From contig DAOM01000034.1 of NCBI GenBank assembly GCA_002501855.1, positions 9,510 through 20,062 of the forward strand: DNA of 10,553 nucleotides. Reading direction: 5' to 3'. Both the position numbers and the translations under genes were made by a program. A model generated the notes under the pieces. It was not told where the DNA came from. It made no database searches and saw nothing but the letters and a program-made list of their open reading frames with translations. Position 1 is the first letter of the stretch. Every line of letters starts with the position of its first letter. Below are positions 1-6,998 of the stretch, piece after piece. The stretch comes from Candidatus Nitrosopolaris nunavutensis. GTDB taxonomy: Archaea; Thermoproteota; Nitrososphaeria; Nitrososphaerales; Nitrososphaeraceae.

Positions 1-93
1 ATTAACTAACCAGTTATGAACCTGTATTCGGTCTTTTGGTTCACCACCATGAACGTCTTTTAATCTACATCTTTGTCGATATTCAACAACCAT
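1..93 (-). CDS. possible partial ORF running off the left edge
   Basis: Read on the minus strand, an ATG at 91-93 opens a frame of 31 codons that stays open to the window edge, so only the amino end would be visible. It begins MVVEYRQRCRLKDVHGGE and is rich in charged residues. An in-frame TAA lies six bases upstream of the ATG, so this ATG is the first possible start. A GGAG lies about 10 bases upstream. The frame would be divergent from the 144-residue plus-strand gene that follows. No family is recognised. Thirty-one open codons in AT-rich DNA can easily arise by chance, so this is a weak call. Confidence 0.25.
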   Translation of the reverse strand, partial: MVVEYRQRCRLKDVHGGEPKDRIQVHNWLVN

Positions 94-112
94 CTTTTAA
101 AAGCTCCCACTA

Positions 113-547
113 TTGGTCAATGTATTTTCATTTATCATAGCCACTATTTCACATGGAGCATTATCTGAGAGAATACAATCCATTGACCAGACTTTGACAA
201 TACCACTACGTCCCCAAAAAGATTTGGAGGAAACTAAAGAGGCAAAAAGTGCCGCACAGAGGCATCAGCTCACACAAACTGAGCGTCATTTCCCAAAAGA
301 CGTGTGTCATTTCACGCAAGTTAATAACGACGATGAGGTAATCTATCAAATGAAACCAGAGGGTTACATGATAGAGGATGTCGAGAAATATGACATGCCG
401 TACTTAATTAAGATAGTAAGTTATTTACATGGACTTAAGGAAAGACTTCCACAATTAGAGGGTAATAATAAGAAAAAGAATGGTAAGACTGAGGCTATGG
501 CTAATGCGGTATTCCATAAAGCATTAGCTGGCATAGGAGTTAATTAA
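113..547 (+). CDS. hypothetical protein upstream of GHKL ATPase
   Basis: This is an open frame of up to 144 residues with no family I recognise. The start is unsure. The longest form uses TTG at 113 and has an in-frame stop just upstream. A second TTG at 194 would give about 117 residues, and the first ATG, at 350, only 65. The middle is hydrophilic and charged. The last 60 residues look helical (IEDVEKYDMPYLIKIVSYLHGLKERL), followed by a basic NNKKKNGK patch and a short helix. There is no signal peptide or clear membrane segment. It ends seven bases before the GHKL ATPase starts, on the same strand, so the two are probably co-transcribed and may act together. That partnership is inference from spacing only. 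Confidence 0.55.
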   Translation: MVNVFSFIIATISHGALSERIQSIDQTLTIPLRPQKDLEETKEAKSAAQRHQLTQTERHFPKDVCHFTQVNNDDEVIYQMKPEGYMIEDVEKYDMPYLIKIVSYLHGLKERLPQLEGNNKKKNGKTEAMANAVFHKALAGIGVN

Positions 548-554
548 TAATAAA

Positions 555-1466
555 ATGACTATGCCATTATCACAATGTAAAAAGTGGAGATTTGATGATG
601 CGGGTGCATTAGATGCAATAAAGAAAACTGCGACTGACATATTAGAGGAAGTAACAGAAGCGTTTCAAAATGCTATGGATTCAACACTGCCGACTACTCA
701 GGAAATAATTAGCGATAATATCAGCCAGTCTGATGCATATGCAATACCTAATATGATTGATATTAATTTTCCAGGTGGGGGTATTCTTTGGTCAATTCAG
801 GACTCAGGACGAAGTATAGCCAAGGAATATGATTACAAGATAGCTAGATTTCTGGATGCAAAGAAAGCAGAATCACTAAAAGAAGAAAATCCCTATAGTT
901 GTGGTCATAAAGGGCTTGGTATGTCACTCTATTTCTTGTTATCAAATAGAATGGAGGTGGTATCTCAGGACTCTCTGCATGACGGTGTTATTCATAGGTT
1001 CCAAATATATAGTGAGAAAAATGAAAAGGGCAAAGAGGAGGCTTGCTTTAGTGACCCAGAGACTAAGGGAATAACTCCAGAAATACAAAATTTATTTGGC
1101 ATTGATGGACAAGGCACTAAAGTAACTTTCTTCAACACATACAGAGATAACAAAGATTTTACTCCTGAAAATGTGATTGAGCGTATAAAACATTCATTCG
1201 GTCTTAGAATATCGTGGATGTCTAATTTGATAATAAGATGCAATGGCGAACAAATCGATATGACTTCAGATTACATGAAAGGCTATCCAGAAGAATCTAT
1301 ACTATCCATAGATGTCTATGGTCAACGAATCAATATTACTGGCAATGTGCATGAAGACAAACATGGTAGTTCCAAGCTTTATGTGATTGGCCGTGGTGGA
1401 CAGCTGATTATGGAACACACTTTTGGCTCATCTAGAAGATGCAGCGGATATGCATTTTACCGCTAG
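555..1466 (+). CDS. GHKL-fold ATP-binding protein (possibly truncated)
   Basis: This 303-residue protein carries the signatures of the GHKL ATPase fold (Hsp90, MutL, gyrase B/Top6B, histidine kinases). The N box is EAFQNAMDS at about residues 35-43, with E35 as likely catalytic base and N39 as metal ligand. The G1 box IQDSGRSI is at 81-88; it keeps D83 and G85 but lacks the second glycine of DxGxG. The glycine lid GHKGLG is at 117-122, and GQGTKVTF at 185-192 matches the distal GT motif. No kinase, transducer or partner domain is evident before the stop, so this is an ATPase domain plus about 100 residues, or a longer protein cut short. A second ATG six bases on is an equally good start. It lies seven bases after the upstream small gene. 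The reaction is presumably ATP-driven dimerisation; the biological role is unknown. Confidence 0.75.
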   Translation: MTMPLSQCKKWRFDDAGALDAIKKTATDILEEVTEAFQNAMDSTLPTTQEIISDNISQSDAYAIPNMIDINFPGGGILWSIQDSGRSIAKEYDYKIARFLDAKKAESLKEENPYSCGHKGLGMSLYFLLSNRMEVVSQDSLHDGVIHRFQIYSEKNEKGKEEACFSDPETKGITPEIQNLFGIDGQGTKVTFFNTYRDNKDFTPENVIERIKHSFGLRISWMSNLIIRCNGEQIDMTSDYMKGYPEESILSIDVYGQRINITGNVHEDKHGSSKLYVIGRGGQLIMEHTFGSSRRCSGYAFYR

Positions 1467-1912
1467 GTGGATGTCACGATTAAGATTTAATTCTTATGTA
1501 TTTTTCAAACGGGTGCATCGCCACCTGAACTTTGAAATATATCAATAATAATATGGAGTCAACCAAATGATTGCAGACGGATTAGAATACCAACTAATGC
1601 AAACATGCATAAGGCGTGGGTCAACTCTTGCAGTAGTAATACTTTCCATGACCTATTATTCTTCTCAACAAATATCCTAGATAGATACACCTTTTAATCA
1701 CCTACATTCAAACTTGTTATCCCGTCGTGAGAACTTATACAGCCACATAAGAAACCGATCTGTTTTTCGGCTACAGTATGATTCTCATCTGGGCTAGTTG
1801 TATTTGTTTTAGTCTTCTTGATCGAGTGCCAAAGCCCCTTTATTACGTCTTAATACCTACTTCATTATTCTAGAACGATTCTGATACAAGTCGAACCTTG
1901 TTTTTCTATCCG
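1467..1912. other. gene-poor stretch between GHKL gene and topoisomerase
   Basis: No convincing gene is visible here. Just after the GHKL stop, the +1 frame stays open to a TAA at 1546-1548 and reads as plausible protein, which may be a displaced end of the GHKL gene. Beyond that, all six frames are interrupted often. Confidence 0.5.
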
Positions 1913-2095
1913 TTACGCAAGAACACCGATTGGTTTGGTGTTCAGGTGGTTTGGTTGGTGGTAATTGGCTTTGCATGTATGTTTGTTCCACCATGCATCT
2001 AACTCAAGTTCGAATAACTCTGGTGTTACAGAGTCACCTTGCCTGATGATCGTTGTCGATCTGGTCTCTAAAAATGAATTTCTATTTAGGGGGGG
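1913..2095 (-). other. open frame continuing in phase past the topoisomerase stop
   Basis: Directly after the TAA that ends the topoisomerase (2096-2098) the same frame stays open for 60 codons to a TAA at 1913-1915. It has no ATG, GTG or TTG suitable for independent initiation. Its sequence (for example TPELFELELDAWWNKHTC) looks like protein, but I recognise no family. It begins with a run of seven C on the minus strand. It could be a former carboxyl extension cut off by a nonsense change, a remnant of another gene, or a chance open frame. A T5 stretch soon after the stop (2072-2076 on the plus strand reads AAAAA) could equally serve as the transcription end. Confidence 0.3.
1921..1943. repeat. 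perfect inverted repeat (hairpin)
   Basis: GAACACC and GGTGTTC form a perfect 7-base-pair stem around a 9-base loop. It lies just beyond the end of the open frame that follows the topoisomerase stop (1913-2095). There is no T-run on either side, so it is not a typical terminator. It may be a protein-binding site or chance. Confidence 0.4.
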
Positions 2096-4306
2096 TTATT
2101 GCTGTCGCTTTTTTGACGGACATTGCATATTAATACAGAATTCCCAGTGATGTTTTGCCTGACCTGCAAAGACGGTCTTGACTACTGGCCATCGGCATAG
2201 ATCACAGGTCTTGTCCATAGTTTCTATTGATCCTTTCTGTGGTAGTGGAGCGATTGCCTTACATCCACCAGAAGAATAATTAGAACATCCTGCGAATCTT
2301 TTTTTTGTTACACTCGATCTTATGATTTTTAGGACTCCCTTACTACACGTAGGACAATTCCCTAGTACCCTCTGCTGATGCTTATTCTGAGTACTTATTA
2401 CTGCATCAGTTATTTGACGGCCTATCTCAGTCTCCTTTTCCTTGAAAGGTACTACTGCTTCTTTTATTTTATTTATCGCGTAACCTATTACAAGCGAACT
2501 CTTGGCTTTGCCTGACTCAATTTGTTCTAGTTGTTCTTCCATAGATCTAGTAAGCTTCGTAGATACTATACTTGGTATGTATTTGCGCATTGATTGTATT
2601 ATTGCAAATCCAACCCCCGTAGCCTCAATTCCTCCTATTCCATTATTTTTTCTTTGATGAGTACTAGTACTACTAATATAATTTCTCTTAAAGAGAGTGT
2701 TGATAACCTCCGATCTTGTTGCTTTAGTGCCAATCTGTTCTTTTTCCATTTCTTCCAGTAAGCTGGCTTGATTGAATCTGGGAGGAGGTTGGGTAAACCT
2801 CTCATCCATTCTTACAACCACATTTCTCAGTATGTCACCTTCATGTAGCTCTGATAAATCAGTTTCAATGTCAGATCGATTATTATATGGTTTGTAAAAA
2901 TACATCCATCCCTCGTAGAGCATTTTCTTTCCGTCAGCTCTGAAAACGTAGTTATCCTTAACAAGAATCGTGACTGTTGTGTGCCCACTTATCGCTGGAT
3001 CGCCAAAAGTTGTCAAAAACCTTCTGATTATGAGATCGAATAATTTGACTTCAACAGCCTTAAGTTTACCTTTTGGTTTCTCCCCTGTTGGGTAAATTGC
3101 TGGATGGGCGGGATCCGTTTTGCTTCCTTCATTTGGAGAAAGATTGTCTCTTGCAAGCAGGCTCTTAGCGAGGCTAGTATAGGTACCACTGCTGCCAACA
3201 AGAAAAAGAATTTTGGAAAGACCTGAGATAATTTTCTTGTAGTTTATTGACGTAGGGAGCTTTTGGCTAGATGTCCTGGGATAAGAAATCAGTGCACCAA
3301 TGTATAGTTTCTCTGCAATTGTTAGTGTATAGTTGGGTGAAAATTTGAATACCCTATATGCTTCCTTCTGCAGATCACCGAGGTTGAAAGGAGTTGGAGC
3401 TTTGAACGTGACCTTTTGATTTTCTATTCCGGTAATCTTACCGTCTTCGTTTGTGCAGGCATTGACTATTGAAGTGGCTTCAGATAGTGTGCTTATTTTT
3501 TGCTGGTAATAATGCACCTTAATTATATGTCCATTTTTTTCAAATTCTCCAGATATATTCCAATACGGTTCTGGGACATGTCGTGTGATCTCCATCTCCC
3601 GGTCCACCACGAAAGCAAGAGTCGGGCCCTGAACCCTACCTATTGACAAGTTACAATACCTTTTGCGATCGTTACTGACCATAAAAGATTGTGTAAGGGC
3701 TCTGGAAAGGTTAACCCCATAAATAAAATCTATCATATGACGAGATCTCCCAGCTTCAGCTAATCCTTTGCTTGGTTTTAACAGATTATCAAATGAATTT
3801 CTTATTTCTTCATCTGTGAGAGTTGAAAATTTAGCTCTTAGTGAACTTTCATATTTGTTCTTACAGGCATATTCGAGAACATTATAACCAATTACTTCAC
3901 CTTCTTGATCATAATCACAAGCATGAATAAAGCTTGTAGCTTTTTGGGAAAGCAAGAATATCGACTTTATGATCTGTACAGATCTTGTGGCTGTCTTTGG
4001 GCCTTTTCGATTTCTCTTATTTAAAACTGGCATCCATTTAACGTCAAACACAGGATACGTACTTCGGTTCCTGTTAACATCCACCAAACCGTACAAGTGA
4101 CCCAGTGCTGAGCATACCACAAAGTGTTGATTATTACGGTCTACAACAGAAAATACAGGTGGCAGTCCTCTTCTTCCTACGATCTCTAAAGCAGATATTT
4201 CCTTGAAACTCGAGGTTCCTAGAGCTTGCGCTATTCTTCTTGCAGCATTAGGCTTTTCACAAACTACAAGCGTATAAGGTGAGTGAGCAATCCTGGTTAA
4301 ACTCAA
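2096..4306 (-). CDS. topA: type IA DNA topoisomerase
   Basis: This 736-residue enzyme cuts and reseals one DNA strand through a 5'-phosphotyrosine link, relaxing negative supercoils or decatenating DNA. The Toprim domain is at the amino end: TLVVCEKPN supplies the acidic E17, and the metal-binding DxDxE is D131, D133, E135 in CDYDQEGEV. The catalytic tyrosine is Y342 in the classic SYPRTSS motif, followed by R344. The late conserved block PPPRFNQASLLEEMEKEQIG is present. The tail from about residue 648 has two zinc ribbons: CPTC with two later GC pairs, and CDLC with C724 and C729. The start is TTG at 4306; an in-frame TAG lies just upstream and no ATG is available. A TATA-like box sits 33-40 bases upstream. 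Archaeal type IA enzymes may be labelled topA or top3; the symbol is tentative. The product seems complete. Confidence 0.93.
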   Translation of the reverse strand: MSLTRIAHSPYTLVVCEKPNAARRIAQALGTSSFKEISALEIVGRRGLPPVFSVVDRNNQHFVVCSALGHLYGLVDVNRNRSTYPVFDVKWMPVLNKRNRKGPKTATRSVQIIKSIFLLSQKATSFIHACDYDQEGEVIGYNVLEYACKNKYESSLRAKFSTLTDEEIRNSFDNLLKPSKGLAEAGRSRHMIDFIYGVNLSRALTQSFMVSNDRKRYCNLSIGRVQGPTLAFVVDREMEITRHVPEPYWNISGEFEKNGHIIKVHYYQQKISTLSEATSIVNACTNEDGKITGIENQKVTFKAPTPFNLGDLQKEAYRVFKFSPNYTLTIAEKLYIGALISYPRTSSQKLPTSINYKKIISGLSKILFLVGSSGTYTSLAKSLLARDNLSPNEGSKTDPAHPAIYPTGEKPKGKLKAVEVKLFDLIIRRFLTTFGDPAISGHTTVTILVKDNYVFRADGKKMLYEGWMYFYKPYNNRSDIETDLSELHEGDILRNVVVRMDERFTQPPPRFNQASLLEEMEKEQIGTKATRSEVINTLFKRNYISSTSTHQRKNNGIGGIEATGVGFAIIQSMRKYIPSIVSTKLTRSMEEQLEQIESGKAKSSLVIGYAINKIKEAVVPFKEKETEIGRQITDAVISTQNKHQQRVLGNCPTCSKGVLKIIRSSVTKKRFAGCSNYSSGGCKAIAPLPQKGSIETMDKTCDLCRWPVVKTVFAGQAKHHWEFCINMQCPSKKRQQ

Positions 4307-4338
4307 ATCTGCTTTATTTATTCTACTCTACTATAACT

Positions 4339-4346
4339 AATATAAT
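4339..4346 (-). promoter_or_regulatory. TATA-like box for the topoisomerase
   Basis: On the minus strand the sequence reads AATTATATTA across this site, about 33-40 bases upstream of the TTG start. This fits an archaeal box A giving a very short leader. The assignment rests on position and composition only. Confidence 0.4.
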
Positions 4347-4403
4347 TAGCGGGCTATTACGGAACTTTCCTCTAAAGTCTCAGACTCTAACAGACAAGAA
4401 ATT

Positions 4404-4500
4404 ACCTCCGTAATATCCAAACCTGCGGAGGTTTGCCATAATGTATGTATGTATGATTCTATCATGGTATATTTTCCGGAGGCACTGAGGCTACGGAGGT
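4404..4500. repeat. nested inverted repeats with CGGAGG motifs
   Basis: ACCTCCGTA at 4404-4412 is matched exactly by its reverse complement TACGGAGGT at 4492-4500. Inside this lies a perfect 7-base-pair hairpin (CAAACCT, loop GCGG, AGGTTTG) at 4418-4435. CGGAGG or its complement occurs four times within these 97 bases, and CCTCCG again near 4776. A GTAT tetranucleotide repeats near 4440-4454. The site lies upstream of the topoisomerase and downstream of the 59-residue membrane protein, both on the minus strand. It could be an operator, a structured RNA or a mobile-element end; the sequence does not decide. Confidence 0.5.
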
Positions 4501-4555
4501 GGTTAGTTCGTCACTTTGAGGGTTAAATGAGGTAGAATAGGGCTCTTGCTTACTT

Positions 4556-4735
4556 CTAAATTTTAGTTATAGTGTAAAATACATACCTAATAACTAATGG
4601 TATTATGATCAGAATTGAGGCTGTGATTATACTTAACTTCTCAGCTATAACAACTATTAGATAAATAAATACCAAGATCAGGATAAACATAGTAAATAAA
4701 ATTCCAAATAATCGTCTAAAATCTATTAGCGTCAT
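4556..4735 (-). CDS. small membrane protein, two predicted helices
   Basis: An ATG at 4735 opens a 59-residue frame ending at TAG. The product starts MTLIDFRRLFG and consists almost entirely of two hydrophobic stretches, roughly residues 10-30 and 35-50, separated by the charged AEK turn, with a basic RYVFYTITKI end. This is a classic short two-helix membrane protein with a cytoplasmic basic amino end. No family is recognised. It is transcribed toward the topoisomerase but about 250 bases away. GGGG and GAAG purine stretches lie within 20 bases upstream. The nearest TATA-like box (4751-4759) is too close for a normal leader, so its transcription is unclear. Reverse-strand artefact is unlikely because the opposite strand has no coherent frame. 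Confidence 0.5.
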   Translation of the reverse strand: MTLIDFRRLFGILFTMFILILVFIYLIVVIAEKLSIITASILIIIPLVIRYVFYTITKI

Positions 4736-4750
4736 TTACTTCAACCCCAT

Positions 4751-4759
4751 TACATATAC
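4751..4759 (+). promoter_or_regulatory. TATA-like box for the secreted protein gene
   Basis: TACATATAC lies about 50 bases before the ATG at 4805. With the usual archaeal 25-base offset this would give a leader of roughly 20-25 bases. This is the only good box A candidate near the gene. Confidence 0.3.
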
Positions 4760-4804
4760 GAAGTAACTCCTAACCCTCCGAACATCACCCACCACACATT
4801 AGGA

Positions 4805-5086
4805 ATGTTATATTCGTCTTTTATGAGAAATATCTTATTAGCAACAACAGCAATATTGATTTTAGGCATAGCCATGGCAGTAGCTTCATCATCACTATTT
4901 ACGGCAACAGTGTTTGCATCATCATCTTCTCCTAATAATACATCCTCTACTAAAAATACAAACACAACCATGTCAGGATCTATTCTTCATCCCCCTACAA
5001 CATTATCTTCTTTAGCTAACCAGATTAACAGCACAGCTAGTAGTACTCCAGGATTATCAAATCACAAGATTTTCACCAAGAGATAA
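4805..5086 (+). CDS. short secreted Ser/Thr-rich protein
   Basis: This is a 93-residue product with a strong amino-terminal signal peptide: a basic start (MRN), a hydrophobic core (ILLATTAILILGIAMAVA) and small residues up to a likely cleavage after about residue 35-39 (VFA-SS). The mature part is only about 55 residues, rich in Ser, Thr and Asn, with no cysteine and no anchor at the carboxyl end. Such leaders head many surface proteins in ammonia-oxidising archaea. The start may be ATG 4805 or the in-frame ATG at 4823, which gives a tidier leader. It converges on the helicase gene with 22 bases between stop codons. The shortness suggests either a small exported protein or the surviving front of a larger one. 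Function unknown. Confidence 0.6.
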   Translation: MLYSSFMRNILLATTAILILGIAMAVASSSLFTATVFASSSSPNNTSSTKNTNTTMSGSILHPPTTLSSLANQINSTASSTPGLSNHKIFTKR

Positions 5087-5108
5087 ATAACTGATTTTAT
5101 TTCTTCGG

Positions 5109-6461
5109 CTAGGAATAACTTCTACCCCGTTCTCTACCATATCTACTACTGCGATTGTCTCTACCATATCTACTACTGCGATTATCATCTCGCTGTTCTC
5201 TATTACTGCGCATATTTCTATTACCGCCATAATCACCACGACTTCTGTGGCCGCTGTTAGGCGAATAACTTGGTCTTGGTTGATATCTATTATTTGGACG
5301 CTTTTGAGTAGTAGGAACTGCAATTCCCATCTCTTCATTAAGCCTCCGTATTGGTTGTTCTGTCTTCCTCAAAATTCTACCAAAATCGTCAACCCTATCA
5401 TGTGATACTAAAGATATGGCTTTACCTGTGGCACCAGCTCGAGCAGTTCTTCCAATTCTATGAAAGTACATCAACGGTTCAATTGGAACATCGTAATTGA
5501 TAACATGACCTACTGCTGGAACATCAATACCTCTTGCTGCAATATCGGTTGCTACCAGTATGTCATCAGCACCTTTCTTGAATCTATGCATTGCATTGTC
5601 TCTCTCCCTTTGTGAAAGATCGCCATGGATTGTGATTGCTTTAAAACCCTCTTGTTTTAGTTCGTTTGCAAGTCTTTGTGTTCTTTGTTTGGTAGCAGCA
5701 AAAACAATTGTTTGTTTCTTATCTCTTTTCTTAATGAAATTACAAAGGTGTTTGAATTTTTCTCTTTCAGGAACAACAAGATAAGATTGCTCTATAGTGT
5801 CAAGACTTAATTCTTCTTGATTCAACATTACCTCTTTAGCATCATGCATATATTCCTGAGCTACTCTCATAATTTCTGGTGGCATAGTTGCAGAGAACAG
5901 GCATGTTTGTCTGTCTTCACTTACATAAAACAATATGGACTTTATATCATCAATAAAGCCCATATCGAGCATTCTATCTGCCTCGTCAAGAACGACAAAC
6001 TTTACCTCATCCAACTGGATAGAATTCTGCTTTACATGATCAATCAATCTACCGGGTGTTGCGACTACTATTTGTATGCCTCTTCTTAACTGATTATATT
6101 GAAGGACGATACTTTGTCCCCCGTATATGGCAACCGTTCTAATTCCAGTGTACTTTGCGAATTTATTAATTTCATTTGTAACTTGCAAAGCTAGTTCTCG
6201 TGTCGGGACAAGTATCAGTGCTTGTATTGGACCATTACGCCTAATCTTAATCTTGGTCAATATCGGTAGTGCAAAGGCTGCTGTCTTGCCCGTTCCTGTG
6301 TGAGCCTGACCGATTACATCTACACCTTTTAAAAGTAACGGTATAGCAGCCTCTTGGATAGGAAAAGGGGCCTCAAATCCATTTTCTTTGAGTGCTTTGA
6401 GTATTAAAGGACTCAGTCCTAATTCTTGAAATGTGATTGTTGTTTTAGTAGTAGTTGACAT
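5109..6461 (-). CDS. DEAD-box ATP-dependent RNA helicase
   Basis: This 450-residue helicase has the full motif set of the DEAD-box family. The Q motif has Q36 in PFPIQ; motif I is AHTGTGKT (53-60); Ia is PTREL (86-90); Ib is TPGR (135-138); II is DEAD (159-162); III is SAT (190-192); V is ATDIAARGID (about 304-313); VI is HRIGRTARAG (334-343). The two RecA-like domains end near 370, followed by a basic, Arg/Gly/Ser/Tyr/Asn-rich tail like RGG tails that bind RNA loosely. The family unwinds short RNA duplexes with ATP, acting in ribosome assembly, RNA decay and cold adaptation (compare bacterial DeaD/RhlE). The ATG at 6461 has a TATA box about 31 bases upstream, implying a nearly leaderless mRNA. 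The tail contains a 27-base tandem duplication. The gene appears intact. Confidence 0.95.
   Translation of the reverse strand: MSTTTKTTITFQELGLSPLILKALKENGFEAPFPIQEAAIPLLLKGVDVIGQAHTGTGKTAAFALPILTKIKIRRNGPIQALILVPTRELALQVTNEINKFAKYTGIRTVAIYGGQSIVLQYNQLRRGIQIVVATPGRLIDHVKQNSIQLDEVKFVVLDEADRMLDMGFIDDIKSILFYVSEDRQTCLFSATMPPEIMRVAQEYMHDAKEVMLNQEELSLDTIEQSYLVVPEREKFKHLCNFIKKRDKKQTIVFAATKQRTQRLANELKQEGFKAITIHGDLSQRERDNAMHRFKKGADDILVATDIAARGIDVPAVGHVINYDVPIEPLMYFHRIGRTARAGATGKAISLVSHDRVDDFGRILRKTEQPIRRLNEEMGIAVPTTQKRPNNRYQPRPSYSPNSGHRSRGDYGGNRNMRSNREQRDDNRSSRYGRDNRSSRYGRERGRSYS
5131..5184 (-). repeat. 27-base tandem duplication in helicase tail
   Basis: Two adjacent 27-base copies differ only at the last base. 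They encode the nine-residue units NRSSRYGRD and NRSSRYGRE in the RG-rich tail of the helicase. Because the unit is a multiple of three, the frame is kept. This looks like recent slippage or unequal exchange lengthening a disordered RNA-binding tail. Confidence 0.9.
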
Positions 6462-6487
6462 CTCTATGTTCTCATCTTAGTATTACG

Positions 6488-6496
6488 AAATATATA
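6488..6496 (-). promoter_or_regulatory. TATA box of the helicase gene
   Basis: On the minus strand this reads TATATATTT, centred about 31 bases upstream of the ATG at 6461. The expected transcription start falls within a few bases of the start codon, so the transcript is effectively leaderless. Confidence 0.6.
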
Positions 6497-6558
6497 GTAG
6501 TTGCTTCGAACAACAACCCTTTGGCAAGTCTATCTCTTATCTTGCCAAATCTTCCTAT

Positions 6559-6747
6559 CTAAACAACTTTGAAGGAATAGAATGTTAAAGCGTTACAAGG
6601 CGAATCGTGAGATGGAGAGAATGCTGCTCCTGTGATAACCAATTCTGTTACTATAAGAAAATCGTTAAAAGCCCTTGCTATCTGATGTATGCTTTGACAT
6701 TCACTTAAGCATTTTAAAGCATACGTTGCCTTTAAGGCTGAAATTCT
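6559..6747 (-). pseudogene. open frame without start codon, possible 3' part of frameshifted gene
   Basis: This frame is open for 62 codons from an in-frame TAA (6748-6750) to TAG at 6559-6561. It has no ATG, and its only TTG is internal. The sequence reads like real protein: a cysteine-containing helix (ALKCLSECQSIHQIARAF), then a hydrophobic stretch (NDFLIVTELVITGAAF) and a polar end. It overlaps the end of the 58-residue ORF that starts at 6877 and lies in another phase. A single-base shift near 6735 would join them into one protein of about 108 residues with two hydrophobic segments. No family is recognised. It may also be chance. Confidence 0.3.
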
Positions 6748-6877
6748 TTAGCATTATCGCTACAAATAATACATTAACTGGAATGGCTCCTAATATCATT
6801 GGAGAGGAAACTATCTTGTATCTAAGAAATGCACCAGCCACAGGTCCGATCATACACTGGCAATAACTTCCGTCCAT
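6701..6877 (-). CDS. small membrane protein ORF (58 residues)
   Basis: An ATG at 6877 opens a 58-codon frame beginning MDGSYCQCMIGPVAGAF and carrying one good membrane segment (PMILGAIPVNVLFVAIML, about residues 26-43) before a basic end. A CxC pair lies near the amino end. A TATA-like TAAATATT lies about 31 bases upstream, the same geometry as the helicase promoter, which supports initiation here. The frame overlaps the start-less open frame to its left in another phase, so it may be the front half of a frameshifted protein. A plus-strand frame over the same bases (6675-6866) is judged the shadow. Function unknown. Confidence 0.4.
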   Translation of the reverse strand: MDGSYCQCMIGPVAGAFLRYKIVSSPMILGAIPVNVLFVAIMLKNFSLKGNVCFKMLK

Positions 6878-6903
6878 GCCTACCGCACGAGATCATTTTC
6901 TGT

Positions 6904-6911
6904 AATATTTA
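6904..6911 (-). promoter_or_regulatory. TATA-like box for the 58-residue ORF
   Basis: On the minus strand this reads TAAATATT, centred about 31 bases upstream of the ATG at 6877. The spacing equals that of the helicase gene and would give a leaderless transcript. Confidence 0.35.
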
Positions 6912-6950
6912 ATGACATTATCTTCCTTGCATGTTAAATAAAATCCTGCG

Positions 6951-6968
6951 TATTAAAAGTATTAAAAG
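6951..6968 (-). terminator. T-rich tandem repeat after the thioredoxin-like gene
   Basis: Two perfect copies of TATTAAAAG (plus strand) give CTTTTAATACTTTTAATA on the transcribed minus strand, 31-48 bases past the stop codon at 6999. Oligo-T tracts like these serve as archaeal terminators, so this is the likely 3' end of the gene. The call rests on composition and place. Confidence 0.4.
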
Positions 6969-6998
6969 CTACATAAATTTGATTTCACAACGATTTTC

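Noticed and set aside
992..1243. 83-residue minus-strand frame
   Set aside because: It lies opposite the GHKL ATPase motifs and is a shadow.
1995..2030. GTTCGAAT sequence resembling a tRNA T-loop
   Set aside because: No acceptor stem, anticodon arm or D-arm can be formed around it.
1965..2150. 61-residue plus-strand frame overlapping the topoisomerase end
   Set aside because: It overlaps the certain topoisomerase end and has no motif or promoter; the minus-strand in-phase frame over the same bases is more protein-like.
4750..4971. 73-residue minus-strand frame
   Set aside because: It is antisense to a convincing signal peptide and looks like a shadow of its Ser/Ala/Thr codons.
5057..5338. 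93-residue minus-strand frame rich in Val and Ile
   Set aside because: It is another phase of the helicase's Arg/Gly-rich tail codons and repeats with the same 27-base unit; the helicase frame is certain.
5560..6089. Plus-strand frames of 74 and 90 residues
   Set aside because: Both lie inside the helicase on the opposite strand and lack support.
6675..6866. 63-residue plus-strand frame
   Set aside because: The minus strand over the same bases gives a better membrane protein with a well-placed TATA box.
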